A stretch of DNA of 64,000 nucleotides from Chionoecetes opilio (taxonomy: Eukaryota; Arthropoda; Malacostraca; Decapoda; Majidae): NCBI GenBank assembly GCA_016584305.1, contig JACEEZ010011758.1:20001-84000 (forward strand), in the 5' to 3' direction. Shown piece by piece: positions 11,655-20,805 of the stretch. The position numbers and the translations under genes are program-made. Numbering within the stretch: the first letter of the stretch is position 1; each line of letters starts with the position of its first letter. The notes under the pieces were generated by a model. It ran no database searches and was not told the DNA's origin. It worked only from the letters and a program-made list of their open reading frames with translations.

Positions 11655-12635
11655 AGTTAGGTTAGGTTTAATTAAAACCTTTAAGGTTAGGTTAGGTTTA
11701 ATTAAAACCTTTAAGGTTATGTTAGGTTTAATTAAAACCTATAAGGTTAGGTTAGGTTTAATTAAAACCTATAAAGTTAGGTTAGGTTTCATTAAAGCTT
11801 TTAAGGTTAGGTTAGGTTTCATTAAAACCTATAAGGTTAGATTAGGTTTCATTAAAACCTTTAAGGTTAGGTTAGGTTTCATTAAAACCTTTGAGGTTAG
11901 GTTAGGTTTCATTAAAACCTTTAAGGTTAGGTTTGGTTTAATTAAAACCTATAAGGTTAGATTAGGTTTCATTAAAACCTTTAAGGTTAGGTTAGGTTTA
12001 ATTAAAACCTATAAGGTTAGATTAGGTTTCATTAAAACCTTTAAGGTTAGGTTAGGTTTCATTAAAACCTTTAAGGTTAGGTTAGGTTTCATTAAAACCT
12101 ATAAGGTTAGGTTAGGTTTCATTAAAACCTTTAAGGTTAGGTTAAGTTTCATTAAAACCTTTAAGGTTAGGTTAGGTTTCATTAAAACCTTTAAGATTAG
12201 GTTAGGTTTAATTAAAACCTATAAGGTTAGGTTAGGTTTCATTAAAACCTTTATGGTTAGGTTAGGTTTCATTAAAACCTTTAAGGTTAGGTTAAGTTTC
12301 ATTAAAACCTATAAGGTTAGGTTAGGTTTCATTAAAACCTTTAAGGTTAGGTTAGGTTTCATTAAAACCTATAAGGTTAGGTTAGGTTTCATTAAAACCT
12401 TTAAGGTTAGGTTAGGTTTAATTAAAACCTATAAGGTTAGGTTAGGTTTCATGAAAACCTTTAAGGTTAGGTTAGGTTTCATTAAAACCTTTAAGGTTAG
12501 GTTAAGTTTCATTAAAACCTATAAGGTTAGGTTAGGTTTCCTTCAAACCTTTAAGGTTTGGTTAAGTTTCATTAAAACCTATAAGGTTAGGCTAGGTTTC
12601 ATTAAAACCTATAAAGTTAGGTTAGGTTTCATTAT
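11655..12635. repeat. 30-bp tandem array with TTAGG motifs, about 33 units
   Basis: Perfectly regular period of 30 bp, each unit reading GGTTAGGTTAGGTTT then C/AATTAAAACCTWTAA. Because 30 is divisible by 3, one frame stays open through the array and would encode a ten-residue repeat KVRLGFIKTF; this is a by-product of the period, not evidence for a protein. Units differ mainly at one C/A and one T/A position. Confidence 0.95.
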
Positions 12636-13259
12636 TATTATAATTATTTTTTTTTGGGGGGAGGGGGGGTGTTGCGCAAAATAAAACTATCTCCATTAGA
12701 ACAAGCGCCTATTGTAGGCCAAGAAAAAATAGTTGGTGTCTCTGAAAACGACCGCGAAACTCTCGTCCATTATTACCAAAAGTTGTTTCGTAGTCTATAT
12801 GAAACCATAGTCGTTTCGTACACTCAGCGCAGAGTTGAACTTGACTACTAGAGTTACGAAATGACACCAGGTATGTACGAAAATACTCAAAATCAGTGTA
12901 CGAAACTAACTACTTTCAATTCAATATACCTAATTAAGAAAGGTTTTTTGATTAGGCCAAGGGTTTTTTATTCATTTAACTTCCTGTAATCCCCGAGAGT
13001 AGCTTCTATGGACCACTGTGGCCCGCGCCGTACCCGTGGCCGTGGCGAAACGGGGCTAACGCCGTTATAGTGGACGAGAACTACGCGTTCGCTCTTTAGG
13101 TCAGACACACACACTCGGGTGCTAACACTGCACTCTTAGCCTCTCTCGCTTTACCATATACACCACACCTGTCACTACACACCTGTACTGCCTCGCAACA
13201 CACCTGTCGCCTGTGTATCACCGTAAATAAATGACTTGGAAGGTCAGGCTTCTTAGGTA

Positions 13260-13395
13260 TTGAGGGTGTATGTTTTCTTTTTCAATGTGTTTTTTTTAAC
13301 AAATAAAGGGCTATATATGTTCCATATTGTAGGATGTGCCTGAACTAAGTCAATCAGTAAGCTTTCCATCTCGTCTGTCCAGTCAGCAGGCATGT
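13260..13395 (-). pseudogene. MADF-like fragment in Harbinger copy B
   Basis: Minus-strand copy of the MPADWTDEMESLLIDLVQAH segment of copy A, with the same downstream loss of similarity. A non-functional remnant. Confidence 0.55.
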
Positions 13396-13840
13396 AGATG
13401 TCTTCTTGAGAGTTTTAGAAGAAAATGATCTTGCAATAAATAATATAGTCATCCACTAATTTCGGTCCTTTATAACAGAAAACGTTTTTGCTCACTGAAA
13501 TGACGAGCAAAAATAGCTTGAAAGTAGTTCCCTGTTTGCTCAATCAAACAGGCTTTGGTTGAGCAAAATCCTCAAAACTGCTCAGTGAAATCTGCTCACT
13601 GAGCAGAATAGTGCCCGTGTAATAGCCGCTTAACTTAAATTTTGGTCTGGTTTTAATGAAAATTCACTTAGTAACGTATTGCAAATAATTAAATAACATA
13701 TAATGACTTTTTATTATGATATATTTGTTAGTAGTGTATCAATTCTGCAGTGTTTCTAAAGGCATCATACACCTGGCAGTGAGTGTCTGGGGGTGCTGCA
13801 GCTCTGCAGCCCTATGCCACGAGCCGCCACTGCCTCTTAT

Positions 13841-13907
13841 GTCACTTATGGTAACCTTTCCTCTGTCGTTCGTCGCTCTACCGCCTTGACTCTTGGTACA
13901 AGCCTAA
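13841..13907. repeat. Inverted partner of the motif at 91-135
   Basis: cgttcgtcgctctaccgcct followed by tgactcttggtacaagcc is the reverse complement of the left-flank motif. It is immediately followed by the TAA target site of Harbinger copy C. Confidence 0.5.
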
Positions 13908-14888
13908 GGCGCTATTACACGGGCACTTTTCTGCTCAGTGAGCAGATTTCACTGAGCTGCTCAACGAAACTATTACACGGTGATCTGTGTTTTGATGAGC
14001 AAAATGCATACAGACCTGAGTGCGGTTATGATACAAATTATCATAGCGCTTCCTAATAAGCGGTGTTTGTTGTAATGGAGATAGCTTTATTTTGCGAGAA
14101 AAAAAAAAAAAAAAAAAAAAAAAAGTATAGGGTGGGTTGGGGAGATACCGTACATATGGATGTAACGTACAAATGCTCCCTTGGCCCTATTTATAGGTTT
14201 AGGATAGTCACCGTATAAATGTAGTAGGAGAAAATGGGTTAGATCAACTGAGCGGGAGAGATTTGGATGGTAGGCGCTTGGATCATTTTAGAGGTGAGTT
14301 TTGTTGTTTTTGGCATGTCCCATGTAATATTTGGCCTCCATTTCATGGTCTCTTGTGTTCATGAATATGCCAGCAGTGTGGGGGTAAGGTATTAAGTATC
14401 GAAATGTGTTCAGTTGTGATGTACCAAAGGGATATAAAGACATTCCAGCCACACGAACGATCCGAAATGTTTGTTTACATGTGAATGGCGTCATATGGAC
14501 ACTTCGTACAGTGTGGTTTTTAAATGTACGTAACATCCAGTGTAAACAAAAAATTTAAAATTCTGGTATGGGTTATGTGTTTTCAATAATGTCAAGTAGG
14601 ATGCAGCAACATAATATTAGATAGTGACACCTATCACAGTAGTGATTTCATTCATCTGTTCATAATCCTTATGGTGTTTTACCAGTATGTTTCTTGTGTT
14701 TAGTAACTGAACAAGAACATTAAAAAATACACTTAATTAAGGGGGTGCATATCAAATAAACATCCTCTGACCTTTGTTTCAAACATCAGTTGGTTAATTA
14801 GAAATGTTTACAAGTTTATTATTTATTTTTAAATGTCCTTGTGTAACATGTGGATGTACCGTACATCATGAAAAGCTTGCTGTACGGT

Positions 14889-15128
14889 TCATCCACAGTA
14901 TGTTGTCCTCCCCTTGCCAAGGGGTCTGGGAGGGCCTTTGGGATATGGGCGGACATGTTCAGGGGATATGACTTCCACAGGACCTTGTGGTTCATTGTTG
15001 GGTGTTGCTGGAGCTTGTGGATCGTTGATGTCGGTCGTTGGAGTTTGTGTATCGTTGCTGTCGGTCGGTAGAGTTTGTGGATTGTTGCTGTCATTTTCCA
15101 AATCAGATCGACCTGCCTCGTGTCTCAC
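14889..15128 (-). pseudogene. Pogo-like transposase linker/tail, inverted copy
   Basis: Minus-strand frame with SDLENDSNNPQ, then Pro/Thr/Asp-rich sequence, then PEHVRPYPKGPPRPLGKGR. It is a near-exact inverted duplicate of 15570-15775. In intact pogo-type proteins such a segment follows the catalytic domain and leads into a basic tail; here it is cut off after GKGR. It is read in continuity with the catalytic fragment at 15190-15556 after a frameshift. Confidence 0.75.
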
Positions 15129-15189
15129 TTCCTGGGCTTCATGATTGCGCTCTTCGTTTTCAATATTGGTTTGTACCTCTGGGTGGTCT

Positions 15190-15556
15190 AATGTGGCCTC
15201 GTTGATGACTGCTGTGTGTATCTCTGCAATGGGGGAGCCTCTCTTTCACTGACAGAGGATGCAAGATAATCAATGTCTGTGAAAATGTCCCGATTTATTG
15301 GCCATATGCCTGTGGCTCTAAAACCAGCGAGAACATTATTGGGCGTGCATGCTCTGATCCAGGCCTGTGAAGCCATTTCAGGGATGATTTGCTCACGGAC
15401 AGGAGTGTGGGGATTATTGAGCTGGTAGTCCGACATTAGCACACGATAGCAGGACTTGAAGGGGCCATAAACCCTTACATCTATGGGTTGTAGCTTTGCA
15501 GTTGTGTGTGGGGGAAGAGTCACAATGACTATGCAATTGTTGATGGCATAGTCATT
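15190..15556 (-). pseudogene. Pogo-like DDE_1 transposase, end of catalytic domain
   Basis: The minus strand encodes DYAINNCIVIVTLPPHTTAK then LQPIDVRVYGPFKSCYR, and farther on GFRATGIWPINRDIF. The block LPPHT..LQP(L/I)DV..(F/Y)GPFK and the G(F/L)R.TGI.P.N.D signature mark the C-terminal end of pogo/Tigger/jerky-type transposases (DDE_1 family). Upstream catalytic aspartates are absent. One frameshift near 15220 separates this from the linker, which continues EIHTAVINEATLDHPEVQ to about 15060. The 5' edge is a snap-back junction at about 15530-15570. Confidence 0.85.
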
Positions 15557-15569
15557 GTGACTTCTTAAT

Positions 15570-16349
15570 CGATCTGATTTGGAAAATGACAGCAACAATC
15601 CACAAACTCTACCGACCGACAGCAACGATACACAAACTCCAACGACCGACATCAACGATCCACAAGCTCCAGCAACACCCAACAATGAACCACAAGGTCC
15701 TGTGGAAGTCATATCCCCTGAACATGTCCGCCCATATCCCAAAGGCCCTCCCAGACCCCTTGGCAAGGGGAGGAAAAGAGTGAAATCCTGTATTTTGACG
15801 GAAGACAGCGAGGCCATAGAGGGCTTGAGAGAAAAACAGGCGCGGAAAGAGAAGAAGAGTGTTCCACCCCAGAAGAAGGCCACCAAAAAGGCCCCACCTC
15901 CCGAACACGATTCGGACAGTTCAGAGGCATTGGATGCTCAGCTGGAACTGAATGACTCTTCTGAATATTCAGACGAAGATTTTGACGATGATCCCCCACC
16001 ACTTGAAGAAGCTGCTAGCATATTCGAAAATAAGGCTCCGGAGTTGGGGGATTTCATCTTGGTGGAACTAAAAGTCGAGGAAGGGAAGATGAAGGGCACT
16101 CCTGTCAATTATGTTGCCAAAATTATTGATTGTGCCGAAAACCCCACTAAGTTTAATGTGTCGTATCTAAGAAAGTCCACCAAAATGGGTGAAGGAAACA
16201 CCTTCATCTTCCCTGGGATAGAGGACATAGCAGAAATAGAGCCTGATCAAGTGATAGGGGTCTTGCTGGTTCCTTTGGCAGCCCCAACCGCTAGGCTTCA
16301 GCGGTTCATCAAATTTGCACACTCGTTAAGAAGCTACAATATTAGGTAA
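15570..16349 (+). pseudogene. Pogo-like transposase C-terminal extension with acidic linker and Tudor/SH3-like end
   Basis: Open plus-strand frame: first the Pro/Thr-rich linker shared with 14889-15128, then GKGRKRVKSCILTEDSE (a basic patch plus the ILT-D-S/T-P-like block seen after the DDE domain of pogo relatives), a Lys-rich run, a strongly acidic stretch (DSSEYSDEDFDDDPPP), and a final ~95 residues starting APELGDFILVELKVEEG and containing YVAKIIDC, FNVSYLRKS and FIFPGIEDIAEI, ending SYNIR. The alternating hydrophobic strands suggest a small beta-barrel reader domain; that is inference. It has no catalytic part of its own. Confidence 0.6.
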
Positions 16350-17040
16350 GGTGGTTAAGGTGCCTAAACTAGGTTAATCCATGCTTGTCAAGATTGTGTA
16401 GCCTAATGAAACTAGGCTATAGGCCTATATCTACATTCTAAAGGTAATTCCAAGCAGTGTTAAGTTCAATCAAATTAAAATATGCCAAATATTGCATTAA
16501 ATCATCTGCATTTATTATAAATAATTATTAATTTATGTTACCCTTCTGGAAGTGCTACAGAAGCACTTCCATGATTAAGTACATTATGTAGGGTAATGAA
16601 AGTATTAATAGGATTGCAAATATATATTAAAAAAAAAAAATCCAGGAACTTCAAAGTCAAAATTTATTTTCACTTTTTTTTACTTTCACTTTTTAATTGA
16701 TTAAAATTGCTTGCACTATTATATTGCTAATATAAATTGATTTGATTTCATCACTAGGGTCCATTTCATGAAATATGTTGCCCTAATTCAACTGTGCTTG
16801 ATTTTTTTATTTTCAATTTTTTTTTTTACTTATCGATAAATATCTCTGTATGGAGCGTTCTCAACCTATGGATGGTCCGTACGTTTTTAGTTTTTTTTTC
16901 GGGCCTATTTTTCAGTTGCTTTTATCATGTTGCCAGAGTTGTGCCTTACACATAATGTAGTCCATATCTTATATTTTGTAATACATAATAAAAAAATTCA
17001 GATTTCACTCAAATTTTTTTTTCCTGATTTAAAAAAAAAA
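16350..17040. other. AT-rich 3' non-coding part of the pogo-like element
   Basis: About 700 bp of AT-rich sequence with A- and T-runs and no coding similarity, between the end of the transposase extension and the right terminal repeat. Confidence 0.6.
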
Positions 17041-17084
17041 AAGTGTATGGTACATCCCCAACCCACCCTACTTTGTGGTTAAAG

Positions 17085-17500
17085 TTAGGTTAGGTTCAAT
17101 TAAAACCTTTAAGGTTAGGTTAGGTTTAATTAAAACCTTTAAGGTTAGGTTAGGTTTAATTAAAACATAAGGTTAGGTCAGGTTTAATTAAAACCTATAA
17201 GGTTAGGTTAGATTTCATTAAAACCTTTAAGGTTAGGTTAGGTTTAATTAAAACCTATAAGGTTAGATTAGGTTTCATTAAAACCTTTAAGGTTAGGTTA
17301 GGTTTCATTAAAACCTTTAAGGTTAGGTTAGATTTCATTAAAACCTTTAAGGTTAGGTTAGGTTTAATTAAAACCTATAAGGTTAGTTTTGGTTCAATTA
17401 AAACCTATAAGGTTAGATTAGGTTTCATTAAAACCTTTAAGGTTAGGTTAGGTTTCATTAAAACCTATAAGGTTAGGTTAGGTTTCATTATTATTATAAT
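17085..17500. repeat. 30-bp TTAGG-containing array in Harbinger copy C, about 13 units
   Basis: Same 30-bp unit as the array of copy B, shorter, with one deleted unit (aaaacataaggtt). It is followed by the T-run and G-run that also close the copy B array. Confidence 0.93.
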
Positions 17501-18481
17501 TTTTTTTTTTTTTGGGGGGGGGGTTGCGCAAAAGAAAACTATCTCCATTAGAACAAGCACCTATTGTAGGCCAAGAAAAAATAGTTGGTGTCTCTGAAAA
17601 CGACCGCGAAACTCTCGTCCATTATTACCAAAAGTTGTTTCGTAGTCTATATGAAACCATAGTCGTTTCGTACACTCAGCGCAGAGTTGAACTTGACTAC
17701 TAGAGTTACGAAATGACACCAGGTATGTACGAAAATACTCAAAATCAGTGTACGAAACTAACTACTTTCAATTCAATATACCTAATTAAGAAAGGTGTTT
17801 TGATTAGGCCAGGGTTTTTGATTCATTTAAACTTCCTGTAATCCCCGAGAGTAGCTTCTATGGACCACTGTGGCCCGCGCCGTACCCGTGGCCGTGGCGG
17901 TACGGGGCTAACGCCGTTATAGTGGACGAGAACTACGCGTTCGCTCTTTAGGTCAGACACACACACTCGGGTGCTAACACTGCACTCTTAGCCTCTCTCG
18001 CTTTACCATATACACCACACCTGTCACTACACACCTGTACTGCCTCGCAACACACCTGTCGCCTGTGTATCACCGTAAATAAATGACTTGGAAGGTCAGG
18101 CTTCTTAGGTATTGAGGGTGTATGTTTTCTTTTTCAATGTGTTTTTTTAACAAATAAAGGGCTATATATGTTCCATATTGTAGGATGTGCCTGAACTAAG
18201 TCAATCAGTAAGCTTTCCATCTCGTCTGTCCAGTCAGCAGGCATGTAGATGTCATCTTGAGAGTTTTAGAAGAAAATGATCTTGCAATAAATAATATAGT
18301 CATCCACTAATTTCGGTCCTTTATAACAGAAAACGTTTTTGCTCACTGAAATGACGAGCAAAAATAGCTTCGAAGTAGTTCCCTGTTTGCTCAACCAAAC
18401 AGGCTTTGGTTGAGCAAAATCCTCAAAACTGCTCAGTGAAATCTGCTCACTGAGCAGAATAGTGCCCGTGTAATAGCCGCT

Positions 18482-18869
18482 TAAGTTAGTCTAATTTTAT
18501 CCGAGATAGGCAAGAGGAGTATAGCTTTCATAATAATTGTACATTTTCTTTCACAAAATTAGTTTCCTTTCTCTGAGATGCTCAAGATGAGAGCCCAGGT
18601 AAATAACACGTAAAAGGAGTATATAGCATTCACTTTACTTGTATAGGGCTACTTTCATACACAAAAGTATAGTTTTATTTTATCTGAGATAGTCAAGAAA
18701 AGAAACATTTATCTTCATTATAAGGGGAGTGTTTGTTCATTAGTATAAGGAGATTGGGTTAAAAAAAATCCAATAAATCATATCAGCACAGATGAAAAAT
18801 TTATCTTAATTTTCCTATGGTATTTAATTTTCCAATGGAGTCCCAGAGCAAGTAGCCAGCCATCCCACA
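18482..18869. other. AT-rich sequence, nothing recognised
   Basis: No coding or repeat assignment. A short stretch (tttctttcacaaaattag at about 18549) resembles the sequence at about 75-95, compatible with both being flanks of related insertions. Confidence 0.4.
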
Positions 18870-19260
18870 TGGTGGACGAACGATCCAACGCCAGTGGCCT
18901 CAGACAGAGACCCACGACTTCCCGACAGACCATGCCTTTCACTGCATGGTGCCGGTGATGGTGCAACAGGGCTTAGCAACAGCACAATGTGGTTTTCTCT
19001 GCCTGGTAGCGGGCCTGATACTCCACTCCACCATCATGACACGCTGATACTGCCACCTGGACCAGCCTTGGCGGGAGCCACACACTGTACGTTTGCCTCA
19101 GCTGCTGGTTATCCTCCTGGAAACACGGCAGAGGCAGGTATGGGTGCGTCCTCCTCAGCACCCTGGTGCTCCGAAGCCTTCCACACTTGTTATGAGGTCT
19201 CTCATGTTCACTACGATGGCGCCTCCTCTTCCTGTGGTTCCATCCCACCATCAGTTGCTG
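18870..19260 (-). repeat. GC-rich dispersed repeat, copy 2 (adjacent to CR1 ORF1)
   Basis: Inverted, diverged copy of the 1350-1690 repeat. It lies immediately upstream of the CR1-type ORF1, so it could be the 5' untranslated region of that LINE or an independent repeat next to it. No coding function is assigned. Confidence 0.55.
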
Positions 19261-19344
19261 TCTCGCAGTGGTGGTGACACCACTGCGTGTTTCCCGTGCC
19301 TCTCTCTGTTGTTGACGTGACTGAGGTCTAAGAAGAGGATTAGG

Positions 19345-20358
19345 ATGGCAGCCTCAGGGGAGCTTAGTGAGGGTGTCGTGAATAGAGTGAACGAGTCTCA
19401 GGTAGCTTCAAGTGTGAGAGAATGGTGGAGTTAGAGTGCAAAAGAGGTTGTGTTGGAGCACTTAAGACTATTCTTGAGGCGATTGAAGACCTGGAAATGT
19501 GTTCTGCAAGTGAAGTAAACGAGTTAAAAAAAATTGTGAAGAAGCAGGGGATAGAGATCAGATCTCTTAATGTGGGGGTGTCGGTTCAAGTGGACTGCCT
19601 GGAGGGGCACATGCGAGAGATGCACCTGGAGGGGCACCAGAGGGTGGTTTGTCTGGTGGGAATAGTAAGGGTGGCTTACCTAATAAGTCACCTGAGAATG
19701 GAGGATGGAAGGTAGTAGATCATGGAGGGGTGCATCCGAAAGAGAGGAAGGTTAACAATGACCAGGTAGTGTGCATGAATTCATTTCAGGTACTCTCGGG
19801 ACTGCAAGAAGAGGAAGAGAAGGTAAAGGATAAAAGGGTAGACGATACATCCCTACCCGAAGGTAAAATCTTGGTTGTTGGGGACAGTCAGATTAGGCAC
19901 CTAAACAGCGAGTTTTGTAACAGAGACGGGATGCGTAGAAAGCGGGTGTGTTTCCCAGGGAAGAGGATAAGTCATGTTAGTGACAAGTTAGAGGAGTGTA
20001 TGGCAGACCAAGGGAACAAGCCCATCGTTTGCCTGAGCGAAACGGAGTTAACGACATTGATTGTTTAAGGAGTGAGGAATTGCTACGACAGTTCTAGGAG
20101 GCTGTAGGTAAGGTTAGGGATAGGGGTGGGGTCCCTGTGGTGTGTGGTGTCCTTCCAAGACGCTCTGTTGACGTTGAGTGGTACTCCAGGGCTATTGCTC
20201 TGAATTGCCGGCTGGCATTTCATTGCAAAGCCAATGGTTGGGCCTTTGTCGATAACTGGGACCTCTTTTTCAGGCATAACAGCCTCTACCACAGGGATGG
20301 GGTGCACCTTTCGAGGAAAGGGATTCAGATCTTGTCTGATTATCTTGATTATCTTTGA
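19345..20358 (+). pseudogene. CR1 LINE ORF1 with SGNH-type esterase domain
   Basis: Split over three frames. N-terminal part: MAASGELSEGVVNRV, then a coiled-coil-like stretch (NELKKIVKKQGIEIRSL). Esterase part: ILVVGDSQIRHLNSEFC contains the GDS block with the nucleophilic serine; then KPIVCLS, and in another frame VVCGVLPRRSVDVEW, NWDLFF and DGVHLSRKGIQIL, where the D-x-V-H block supplies the catalytic Asp/His. This ORF1 type is known from CR1-like LINEs, where the domain is thought to act in RNP or membrane interaction. Frameshifts near 19600, 19690 and 20060 make it non-functional. Confidence 0.85.
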
Positions 20359-20500
20359 TTCAGATCTTGTCTGAATCCCTTGAAAGGAAAGTAGGTGCCT
20401 TGCAGGCTTTTTTAAGATAGAGAGCCAGGGATTAGACACTGGGGTCACAGTAAAGGAAACCAGTGACACTAGAAATAGTTTTAAAAGGCAGGGAACTAAA

Positions 20501-20805
20501 GTGATTCGTAGGAAGAGAGAGAGGAAGGGATTAGTTAACGCTATAGGGAAAATTGACATGAAGAAGAGGAGTAGCTTAAAGGTTTACTATACAAACTGTA
20601 GGAGTATTTCAAACAAGATAGATTTACTGAGAGGAATAACTAGTGTAGAAAATTTTGATATAATAGCATTAACAGAAACATGGTTAGATATGTCAGGCAA
20701 GATATTTAATCCGGAGGTTGAGATAGCTGTGTACAAGTTATTCCACAAGGACACGTTAGACAGGCGAGGTGGAGGAGTTGCGCTTTATGCAAGAGATACA
20801 TAGCA
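20501..20805 (+). pseudogene. CR1 LINE ORF2, endonuclease N-terminal part
   Basis: Encodes LKVYYTNCRSISNKIDLLRG, then FDIIALTETWLD and GGGVALYARDT. N..S...K.. L and the ALTETWL block, with the metal-binding Glu, mark an apurinic-type endonuclease of non-LTR retrotransposons. It ends where the RTE element is inserted; the 10-bp target duplication ATACATAGCA begins at 20796. Confidence 0.88.

Larger units (their letters stand above)
11411..13630 (-). mobile_element. PIF/Harbinger-like element, copy B (TSD TAA)
   Basis: TAA at 11408-11410 and 13631-13633. Left end AGGCGCTATTACACGGGCAC, right end the inverted AGCGGCTATTACACGGGCAC, the reverse orientation of copy A. It contains the 30-bp array (11640-12640) and a MADF-like remnant on the minus strand (about 13260-13395). 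The sequence just inside the right half is almost identical to copy C, so B and C are close relatives. Confidence 0.9.
10414..13832. mobile_element. Non-autonomous hAT element (8-bp TSD CCTCTTAT)
   Basis: Target duplication CCTCTTAT at 10406-10413 and 13833-13840. Termini CAGAGGCGGCTCGTG and CACGAGCCGCCACTG (inverted), a typical hAT end sequence. Its own interior is only about 670 bp with no transposase; the rest is two later insertions, a TTA-flanked MITE (10802-11321) and Harbinger copy B (11411-13630). The exact 8-bp duplication makes the superfamily assignment strong. Confidence 0.9.
14130..17068. mobile_element. Pogo-like (Tc1/mariner) element with rearranged transposase (TSD TA)
   Basis: TA at 14128-14129 and 17069-17070; ends GGGTGGGTTGGGGAGATACC and, inverted, GGGTGGGTTGGGGATGTACC. 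The uninterrupted target is visible in Harbinger copy B. Inside are pieces of a pogo/Tigger-type DDE_1 transposase on both strands: the end of the catalytic domain on minus and the C-terminal extension on both, because one segment is inverted and duplicated. 14150-14880 and 16350-17040 are AT-rich with no coding similarity I can name. The element is dead as a transposase source. Confidence 0.88.
13908..18481 (-). mobile_element. PIF/Harbinger-like element, copy C (TSD TAA), carrying a TA-flanked insertion
   Basis: TAA at 13905-13907 and 18482-18484. The ends match copy B except that the first A of the left terminus is missing or shared with the TSD. At the junction aaaagta|ctttgtgg (intact in copy B near 11640) copy C contains a 2.9 kb element at 14130-17068. 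The MADF-like remnant lies on the minus strand at about 18110-18250. Confidence 0.9.

Noticed and set aside
11655..12635. CRISPR-like array of 30-bp repeats
   Set aside because: The repeats are contiguous without spacers, and the context is a eukaryotic transposon.
11581..12684. 367-codon frame of ten-residue repeats (KVRLGFIKTF)
   Set aside because: It follows only from a 30-bp tandem period divisible by three inside a Harbinger element; there is no codon-bias or conservation signal, and the same array in copy C is not open.
14288..14536. 82-codon minus-strand frame in the pogo-like element
   Set aside because: No similarity to pogo transposase or other domains; likely chance in non-coding interior.
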